Shown: positions 1 to 5,333 of the stretch, in pieces
How the letters are laid out: every line of letters begins with the position of its first letter
Numbering within the stretch: position 1 is the stretch's first letter
From: QHWK01 sp035315685
GTDB taxonomy: Bacteria > Acidobacteriota > Vicinamibacteria > Vicinamibacterales > CAVVIG01
Assembly (NCBI GenBank): GCA_035315685.1
Contig: DATFXR010000673.1
Coordinates: 1 to 5,333, forward strand
Direction: 5' to 3'
Length of the DNA: 5,333 nt
The notes under the pieces: model-generated
Told to the model about the DNA's origin: nothing
The model's database searches: none
What the model saw: the letters and a program-made list of their open reading frames with translations, nothing else
Made by a program: the position numbers and the translations under genes

Positions 1-1073
1 CCGACCATCAGTCCCATGCGGGCCGGAATGCGCAGCGCCTTGAACGGCAGGAAGTAGTCGTACAGCCCGCGATAGATCAGCCCGTTGAGTCCCAACGAGA
101 CGTCGAACGCGAGCAGCAGTCCGAGCCCGTACGCGATTCGCGTCGGAGACAGCGGTGGCCAGAGGCCGACGATCGCCAGCGCGATCGCGACGAAGCCCGG
201 AAACAGACGCCGCTCGGGTTCCATGAACCGGGCGAACACCTTCCCGTACACTGCATTCACTTCCGGCGGCGCCAGGTAGTTGCGCCACGTCGCGCTGCCG
301 TAGGCCACCTCCGCACGCGCGCGCTCGCCGACCACGGATCGCGCGGCCATGTAGGCGCGGCCGACCGGAATCATCGCGACGACGACGATTGCGCCGGCGA
401 CGGCCAGCGCGATCAGGCGCCGCTGCGGCATCTCGCGCCGCGCGATCAACAGCGTGCCGCAGACAATGGTCATGTACGGGATGAGGAAGAGACCGTAGTA
501 CATGCACGACAGCATCTGGCACGCGACGCACACGCCGAGCCAGACGCCATCGCGCAGCCGATTCGTGTCGAGGAGCTGATGAAACGCGAGCATCGCCAGC
601 GGAATGAACTGAGTCTGTTGGAGCTGCAGGTGCGCGTAGTGATCGATCCGGTATGGTGGGAAGGCGAACACGATTCCCGCCAGAATGGCCGCTCCGGCGT
701 TGCCGGTCAGCCTCCGCACCAGCAAGGCCACGCCGACGCCGGACATCGCGAAGCCCGAGAGGAAGACGAGGTTGTAAATCAGGATTGGTCCAACGCCGAG
801 CCAGTGCAGCGGCGCGACGATCGTGCCCGGGACCAGCAGCGTTTCAGAATAGGCCAGCGTGTTCCGCTCCGGGTAGAAGATGTTCGCGTCGAACAGATGC
901 GCCGGCGCCCGCGGCAGCTGATGAGCGACCCACCCGAGCACCCACGTCACCAGCAGCGGGTCCCCCTCGTCGTGGACGCCGTCGTTCATGTGGAAGATCT
1001 GCGGGTAGGTCATCACGGCCGTGAGGACCGTGAAGAGCAGCAACATCGAGACGAGGAAACGCCTGGTGGTCAC
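1..1073 (-). CDS. GT-C/YfhO-like polytopic membrane protein, 3' end beyond window
   Basis: An open frame of 357 codons starts with GTG at 1073 and continues past the left edge, so the C-terminus is missing. Helix 1 (about 6-23) is followed by an acidic first loop (Asp31, Asp35, Glu36, Asp38), then LFDANIFYP (60-68) and LAYSE (73-77). This pattern fits GT-C-like glycosyltransferases and related YfhO-type proteins. Further features are PPYRIDHYAHLQL (139-151, with Arg142, His145 and His148), a YYG motif (192-194), NYLAPP (265-270) and ERRLFPG (287-293). I recall these as typical of a large uncharacterised family in Acidobacteriota-like genomes. Hydrophobic segments lie at about 79-93, 97-119, 126-138, 155-168, 176-211, 220-238, 292-305 and beyond. 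The GTG follows the previous stop by 13 bases. No start codon exists in this frame for at least 60 bases upstream, and the next ATG is codon 10, inside helix 1. Shine-Dalgarno support is weak (a GAG about 12 bases upstream). It is likely co-transcribed with the two genes to its right. The substrate is unknown. Confidence 0.85.
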   Translation of the reverse strand, partial: MTTRRFLVSMLLLFTVLTAVMTYPQIFHMNDGVHDEGDPLLVTWVLGWVAHQLPRAPAHLFDANIFYPERNTLAYSETLLVPGTIVAPLHWLGVGPILIYNLVFLSGFAMSGVGVALLVRRLTGNAGAAILAGIVFAFPPYRIDHYAHLQLQQTQFIPLAMLAFHQLLDTNRLRDGVWLGVCVACQMLSCMYYGLFLIPYMTIVCGTLLIARREMPQRRLIALAVAGAIVVVAMIPVGRAYMAARSVVGERARAEVAYGSATWRNYLAPPEVNAVYGKVFARFMEPERRLFPGFVAIALAIVGLWPPLSPTRIAYGLGLLLAFDVSLGLNGLIYRGLYDYFLPFKALRIPARMGLMV

Positions 1074-1086
1074 TGCGAGATGGCGC

Positions 1087-3582
1087 TCAACGGGTCTTTC
1101 CGGCGGCCGCGAAAATCCGCCGCCGGATCTCGGTCGCCGGAACGTGCTCTTCGCGCCATTGATACAAGTGGTGACCCAGATCGGTTGTAGCCGGCTCGTG
1201 GCCGGTGGCCTCGATGTACCACGCGCGGATCTGTCCGGGCATGGAGAGCCACTCGTCGTAGTCCCGGCGGCCGCCGGGACGATCGCGGCGCGCGACGATC
1301 GGATCGACCGTTTCCAGCGCCGACGTGATCTGCTTCGCGCTGACGCGCCCGTACGGCGAGGCGATGCACAACGTGCAGGTGCCGAGCTCGTCGACCCTGG
1401 CCGCCGCCTGCACTGCCGCATCCTCGGGTGGGACGAGAAATCGGGTGCCGATCCAGATGCCCGTGGTTGCTGACGTCGCGGTGCCGAGCAGTACGAAAGC
1501 GATCGCGGCGGCAAACGCCTGCACTGCGATCGAACGCGGTCGCCGCAGGCTGCGCGGTCGAGAGGCCGCCCCGTCTGCTCGCGGCCGTTGCAGCACGACC
1601 GGCCCGACGGCCAGCGCGATCAGGGCCGCCAGCCACGCGACCAGCAGTGCGCCGTTGGCCGCTGATATCGTCCAGGGGCGCCTGCTCTCCTGCGGGAACA
1701 CCAGATTGACCTTCCATCCGCTGAAGCTCCAGTCCACCAGCGTGTCGCCGTGGCGGTAGTGATGGAGGTTGTACGACAACGCGTTGTCCAGCGAGAGGAT
1801 CAGCAGGAGCGTGAACACGACCAGGACGCCTCGGTTCCGCCGATCGAGCACGGCGAACATCGGCGTCGCGCCGATCGGAACGGCCGCAACGATCAAACGC
1901 ATCGGCGTCGTCTGGACCAGCGTCTTGCCGGCTGACGGCAGGAGCAGCGCCACGAACACCAGCGCACACATGAAGGCAATCTTCGGTTTGTCGCGCGCCT
2001 GCAGCCAGTAGCCCGGGATCGCCAGCAGGAAGATCGGCGAATGCGCGAAGAGACCCCACTCACGGTCGAGCAGGTAGCCGGCGCTGTTCTTGATCATGCC
2101 GACGAAATTGAAGTTGGCCTCCGAGCCTTCGGCCATCCACAGCGCGCTCGGGATCGCGCTCCCGGTGATCCGATACGCATAGAGCACGAAGCACACGATC
2201 GGAATCGCAATCCCGGCGCCGAACGCGGCGAGCCGGCGCCACTGGCCACGCCACAGCACGAACGCGCCACATCCGAGCGCAAGCACTTCCATGCTGAACC
2301 GCACGTGGAGCCAGAGCAGGTAGCCGGTCATCAGGCCGAAGACGAACGACCGGCGATCGTTGCCTTCCTCGCCGAACAGGATGTGCATGACGATGGCCGT
2401 TATGAACAGTCCGGCGGCGAGCTCGGGATAGTACTGGAACGGAAACGCCGACGCAGGCAGCGTCAACGTGAAGGTGAGGCTCGCCACCCAGGCCGTGAGT
2501 GTGGTCGCGCCGCATGTGCGTAGAAAGCTGAACAGCAGGATCGTCCAGCCCGCGTAGATTAGGAGAAAGAACGTATTCACCGCGTGGAGGGTCGACGGCC
2601 ACTGCATCGGCGATCCTGGTTGAATCGGCACGAAGGTCCGATCCACGAGGTATGCCGGCAGCATCAACAGCGACAACCCGGGGTTGTGCACCTGATACTT
2701 GCCGCCGTCCTTGCCGTCGAGAAAGCCGCCGACGTGATGCAGCGCGACGTTGAACTGATGTGATGGATCGCGAAGGTAGGTGATCGCGTCAGCAGCGAGC
2801 CCGCGCAGTTCGCCGGGGAGGATTCGGCCAAGCTGCACGACGTTGCGCCACAACTGTGGCCGATAGTTCGGTGACAGCTCGGAGAGCGCCTTGACCTGCG
2901 AGATCTCGAATCCGCGTCCCTGGAACAAGGACTCGCAGTAGCGGACGTATTTCGGCTCATCGCCAACCGTTGCTCCATCAGAGCGAAGGATCGGTGTCCC
3001 GAACACAGCCCACGCGATCGGGATGGCCGCGAGCGCGGCCTCAGGGAGCCAGCGCCGTGCGCCGCTCGACAGGTCCAGCATGGTCACGCGGCTGGCCCAC
3101 CCGCCGTGCAGTCGGGCGTCGAGATTGCGCGCGATCCAGAGCAGCACGAGCGCCGTCCACCACCATCGCAGATCGACGACCACGTACGACATGACCGATA
3201 GCGCTGCGATCCGCGGCCGCAGCAGGTTCAGGAGCGAGAGTGAAGTCGCCGAAAAGCACCAGAGCGGCGCCAGGTATGCGACATCAGCCCACGACCCGAA
3301 TGGGACCTCGAGGCCGCGGTACGCGGCGGACCGCCTGACGAGCAAATGCACGATCACGAGCAGCGCACTCGCGAACAGGAGAACCGCCAGGAACGCTTCC
3401 ACCGTCGCCGAAATCCAGACGTACTCGACGCTCGCGGGCAGACGCACGGGCACGAAGACGCTGCTGTCGATCCACATATGGACGGTGACGCTGAACGCGG
3501 CGGCAAACAGCGCGGCGCCTCCCGCCAGCCGCGAACCGGCCGGCGCGCGTGCGACATCCTGCGTCAGCATGTGCGGGATCAT
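1087..3582 (-). CDS. Large GT-C-like membrane glycosyltransferase (ArnT/PMT-type fold), substrate unknown
   Basis: This 831-residue integral membrane protein probably transfers a sugar from a polyprenyl-phosphate donor outside the cytoplasmic membrane. The helix ending near 198 is followed by GDEPKY (207-212), and Asp208-Glu209 fits the acidic pair in the first loop of GT-C enzymes. HNPG (299-302) followed by a hydrophobic segment, YYPE (384-387), WLHVRF (424-429) and REWGLFAHSP (507-516) resemble recurrent features of bacterial members. About 17 hydrophobic segments are visible, more than the 9-13 usual for GT-C proteins. Four of them (about 18-37, 57-81, 101-120, 126-152) precede the catalytic loop and look like an added N-terminal module. 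After the last helix (about 684-712) comes a soluble tail of about 120 residues with a CxxC pair (Cys736, Cys739). The ATG at 3582 is taken as the start. A second in-frame ATG at 3570 (codon 5) is equally possible, and neither has a clear ribosome site. The gene sits 18 bases after the preceding gene and 13 before the next. The general class is fairly secure; the acceptor and sugar are not. Confidence 0.86.
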   Translation of the reverse strand: MIPHMLTQDVARAPAGSRLAGGAALFAAAFSVTVHMWIDSSVFVPVRLPASVEYVWISATVEAFLAVLLFASALLVIVHLLVRRSAAYRGLEVPFGSWADVAYLAPLWCFSATSLSLLNLLRPRIAALSVMSYVVVDLRWWWTALVLLWIARNLDARLHGGWASRVTMLDLSSGARRWLPEAALAAIPIAWAVFGTPILRSDGATVGDEPKYVRYCESLFQGRGFEISQVKALSELSPNYRPQLWRNVVQLGRILPGELRGLAADAITYLRDPSHQFNVALHHVGGFLDGKDGGKYQVHNPGLSLLMLPAYLVDRTFVPIQPGSPMQWPSTLHAVNTFFLLIYAGWTILLFSFLRTCGATTLTAWVASLTFTLTLPASAFPFQYYPELAAGLFITAIVMHILFGEEGNDRRSFVFGLMTGYLLWLHVRFSMEVLALGCGAFVLWRGQWRRLAAFGAGIAIPIVCFVLYAYRITGSAIPSALWMAEGSEANFNFVGMIKNSAGYLLDREWGLFAHSPIFLLAIPGYWLQARDKPKIAFMCALVFVALLLPSAGKTLVQTTPMRLIVAAVPIGATPMFAVLDRRNRGVLVVFTLLLILSLDNALSYNLHHYRHGDTLVDWSFSGWKVNLVFPQESRRPWTISAANGALLVAWLAALIALAVGPVVLQRPRADGAASRPRSLRRPRSIAVQAFAAAIAFVLLGTATSATTGIWIGTRFLVPPEDAAVQAAARVDELGTCTLCIASPYGRVSAKQITSALETVDPIVARRDRPGGRRDYDEWLSMPGQIRAWYIEATGHEPATTDLGHHLYQWREEHVPATEIRRRIFAAAGKTR

Positions 3583-3600
3583 ACCAAGCCGACGAGCGCG

Positions 3601-5286
3601 TCAGTGCTGCCCCGGCAGGGTCGAGAGCGCGACGCGCGGCGCGTCGCACACGGTCAGCCGGCCGGTGTCGTCAGCGCTCGCATCGAGTTTCACCACGCCG
3701 GTTGGAAACCGGTCGCCAAGTATCACCGGCAGCGCGAGCGGTGCACGCGGCGTGCGATGGAGATTGAGGCGGACGACGAACGGTTCGGCGAGGAGGGGAT
3801 GCGTGAGCGGTAGTCCAGCCCCGACCGCTTCAGCATGCAGGCGGTCGGTGGCGGCTGACGTGAGGTGATCGAACGTGAAAAAGCCGAAACCGCGCAGCAT
3901 TCTGGCCGACCAGCCATCCGGGATGGGCGCGCCGGCTGACGGCCCACCCAGGTAAATCACCGCGGGTCCGCGAGCTGATTCCGAGTCGGCGCTCAGGGCG
4001 ATTCGATCCGAGGCGGCATTGAAGTCTGCGAAGGTCCGCCCGAGGCTCTGGCATGCGCGGCGGCCCGTAATCGCGGCGATACCCTCGAGTGCACGCGCGT
4101 TGTCCGTGGCCAATCGTTCCGTCGCGGTCTGATCAACCACAAACCCGCGCAGGCTGAGATCGTCCTGCCTCCGAGGGTATGCGTAGACGACGCGGCTCTC
4201 CAGCGCGTGAGCGACTGCGTCGGGCCGTGGCGCGATCACCGAAATCGGCTTTGCCTTTCGACGTCCGCCAAAGACCGCGGCCCGCAGCAGGACGTCCACG
4301 GTGGCGTCCTCTTCGACGAACGCGGCTTCCTGTGGCACGAGGTTCAACACGGTCGTGGTGCGGCGGAGCGTCTGCTGATCGTGCCCGCGCGGCCGGACCC
4401 AGTCGTCCCGCTCTTCCGTGACCCGCCGGGACATCGCGAGCGCTGGAACCAGCAGGAGGATCAATGCGCCGACCACCCGTGCTGCCGGACGGGTGCCGAT
4501 GACCGCGACCAGTTCGTCCAATCCCAGTCCCGCCAGCCACCACAGCACGACGGCGACTGGCGCGACGGCAACCGCCGAACTGATGGGAGTTCCGGAGACC
4601 AGCGCAGTCGCTGCGACAGCGATGGCAATCGCCCACAGGTTGTACCGCCAGACTCCGCGCTGCGCCTCGACGAACGCACCCAGCCCGGCGAGTGCCAGCG
4701 CGAGCGGACCGAGCCACCAACCGATCGTCCAGGCACCGTCGGCCGACCCCGCCAGGGACACACGCGGCACCGTGCACGTCGCGAAGGTCGTCGCGGAGAA
4801 CGAGCCGGCGAGCAGCCAGAGTGGAACGAACACACCTGCGATCAGCAGCGCCGCCACGCCGATCCTCCACGACCGGCGGTGCGGGACCCGTGCCGCAATG
4901 ACGAGAGGAGTGAAAGCGCACAGGCCGAACGCCGCGGCTTCCCACGGTGGCGCGAGCACCGCAGGAAACTGCGGACCGAGGCCGATCGCCCCCGCTGCCA
5001 CGACGGCGACCGCCACGCTGCGCGTGCGGCGGCCCAGCAGCTCGACGAAGGCGGCGAGCGCCGCAGTCGTCACGATCAACTGGAGGAGCTCGAACACGGC
5101 GCCGATATGAAGGTCCGGGCGCGCGCGCAGCGCGGCGATGGACGCGAGTTCGAGCAGACCGGGACAGGCGCTTGGGTTCGCGAGCTCGAGGACGCCGCCT
5201 CGCAGAGCGAGAACGGCCGGTCCGACCAGCCACGGCACAGTGCGTCGCGCGACTGCGATCAGGCGGGCGGCGGTGAACGACGGCAC
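3601..5286 (-). CDS. Unrecognised polytopic membrane protein with large C-terminal soluble domain
   Basis: I do not recognise the family. The 561-residue product has two halves. Residues about 17-290 carry roughly eight or nine hydrophobic segments (about 17-35, 62-82, 89-112, 115-133, 141-162, 185-207, 215-231, 236-262, 270-285). Residues about 290-561 contain no membrane segment and probably form one soluble domain, likely extracytoplasmic if the plan follows GT-C enzymes. A role in surface glycan assembly is inferred only from the neighbour and this layout. The first loop (about 36-60) has Glu46 and Asp58 but no clear DD, DE or ExD catalytic pair, so an enzymatic role is unproven. Cys412 and Cys547 lie in the soluble half. 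The start is the GTG at 5286: an in-frame TAG lies upstream (5316-5314), and this start keeps the arginine-rich stretch before helix 1. A GTG at 5238 (codon 17) is the only near alternative. No good Shine-Dalgarno is visible. It ends in TGA, 18 bases before the next gene. Confidence 0.85.
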   Translation of the reverse strand: MPSFTAARLIAVARRTVPWLVGPAVLALRGGVLELANPSACPGLLELASIAALRARPDLHIGAVFELLQLIVTTAALAAFVELLGRRTRSVAVAVVAAGAIGLGPQFPAVLAPPWEAAAFGLCAFTPLVIAARVPHRRSWRIGVAALLIAGVFVPLWLLAGSFSATTFATCTVPRVSLAGSADGAWTIGWWLGPLALALAGLGAFVEAQRGVWRYNLWAIAIAVAATALVSGTPISSAVAVAPVAVVLWWLAGLGLDELVAVIGTRPAARVVGALILLLVPALAMSRRVTEERDDWVRPRGHDQQTLRRTTTVLNLVPQEAAFVEEDATVDVLLRAAVFGGRRKAKPISVIAPRPDAVAHALESRVVYAYPRRQDDLSLRGFVVDQTATERLATDNARALEGIAAITGRRACQSLGRTFADFNAASDRIALSADSESARGPAVIYLGGPSAGAPIPDGWSARMLRGFGFFTFDHLTSAATDRLHAEAVGAGLPLTHPLLAEPFVVRLNLHRTPRAPLALPVILGDRFPTGVVKLDASADDTGRLTVCDAPRVALSTLPGQH

Positions 5287-5310
5287 GACGTCAATCGTTG
5301 CTCGGGGCGT

Positions 5311-5319
5311 ATGCTACCA
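5311..5319 (-). promoter_or_regulatory. Possible extended -10 promoter element for the three-gene unit
   Basis: Read on the minus strand, these bases are TGGTAGCAT. This matches the extended -10 form TGnTAnnnT, with four of six bases of TATAAT in the hexamer. A start of transcription about 7 bases downstream, near 5304, would leave a leader of about 18 bases before the GTG at 5286. That is short and fits the lack of a Shine-Dalgarno sequence. Any -35 element would lie beyond the right edge of the window, so the call cannot be completed. A nine-base match in GC-rich DNA can occur by chance, and the true promoter may lie upstream of another gene. Confidence 0.25.
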
Positions 5320-5320
5320 T

Positions 5321-5333
5321 GCGGCTCCGCCGC
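5321..5333. repeat. Short GC-rich inverted repeat at window edge
   Basis: GCGGC (5321-5325) and GCCGC (5329-5333) are perfect 5-base inverted copies around a 3-base loop. The stem touches the window edge, so it could be part of a longer hairpin, for instance a terminator of an upstream gene, or just a chance match in GC-rich DNA. No T-run is visible beside it on either strand. Confidence 0.2.

Noticed and set aside
579..1190. 203-codon plus-strand open frame opposite the partial third gene
   Set aside because: It is highly charged (Arg, Glu, His, Gln) without a hydrophobic core, which is the expected antisense reading of a GC-rich membrane protein gene. The minus strand encodes clear GT-C-like motifs there.
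1070..2059. 329-codon minus-strand open frame overlapping the middle gene
   Set aside because: It lies wholly inside the 831-residue gene in another frame. Its translation is rich in Arg, Ala, Gly and Pro with no membrane segments or motifs, typical of an out-of-frame read in GC-rich DNA.
3023..3868. 281-codon plus-strand open frame antisense to the junction of the first two genes
   Set aside because: It has Ser/Arg/Ala-rich low-complexity composition, spans two well-supported minus-strand genes and shows no recognisable domain. It is an antisense shadow caused by a lack of A/T-rich stop codons.
5113..5134. Alternating GC tract resembling a simple repeat
   Set aside because: It is short, imperfect and within a coding frame (Leu-Arg-Ala-Arg type codons), so it is explained by composition rather than by a repeat element.
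4133..5233. 366-codon minus-strand open frame inside the first gene
   Set aside because: The translation is dominated by Arg, Ala and Gly with low complexity. The overlapping 561-residue frame has credible membrane helices and natural composition and explains the region better.
5291..5332. C-terminal end of an upstream minus-strand gene (13 codons before TGA)
   Set aside because: An open stretch of 13 codons is expected by chance in this composition. It cannot be called a gene without the sequence to the right.
5319..5333. Plus-strand ATG start (MRLRR) of a possible divergent gene
   Set aside because: Only five codons are visible and no convincing -35/-10 pair at proper spacing precedes it, so a gene cannot be supported.

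Overview
The window is a GC-rich bacterial segment in which essentially every base is coding on the minus strand. It holds three consecutive genes read right to left: a 561-residue membrane protein (3601-5286), an 831-residue membrane protein (1087-3582), and a third membrane protein that starts at 1073 and runs off the left edge (1-1073, 357 complete codons). The gaps between them are only 18 and 13 bases and contain no terminator-like structure, so the three are very probably one transcription unit. Every start is weakly marked. Two of the three are GTG, and none has a convincing Shine-Dalgarno sequence.

All three products are polytopic inner-membrane proteins. The middle and last ones show hallmarks of GT-C fold enzymes, which use lipid-linked sugar donors outside the cytoplasmic membrane. 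The middle one has an acidic Asp-Glu pair just after a membrane helix (GDEPKY) and an HNPG loop. The last one has an acidic first loop and the arginine/histidine pattern YRIDHYAH. The first gene has a similar general plan (a bundle of helices, then a large soluble C-terminal domain) but no catalytic signature I can recognise. Together they suggest a module that makes or decorates a cell-surface glycan, glycolipid or glycoprotein. No substrate can be read from the sequence, and no sugar-nucleotide, flippase or polymerase gene lies in the window to narrow it down.

The composition, the strong G/C third-position bias, and the style of the third protein (which resembles, from memory, uncharacterised membrane proteins common in Acidobacteriota such as Vicinamibacteria) suggest a soil-type, high-GC bacterium of that kind. 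This is an inference with modest confidence. The 47 bases to the right of the first gene contain a possible extended -10 promoter element and a short inverted repeat at the window edge. I see no RNA genes, mobile elements, CRISPR arrays or attachment sites, and no clear sign of a new defence or mobile system. The most unusual items are the extra domains at both ends of the middle protein and the unrecognised first protein.
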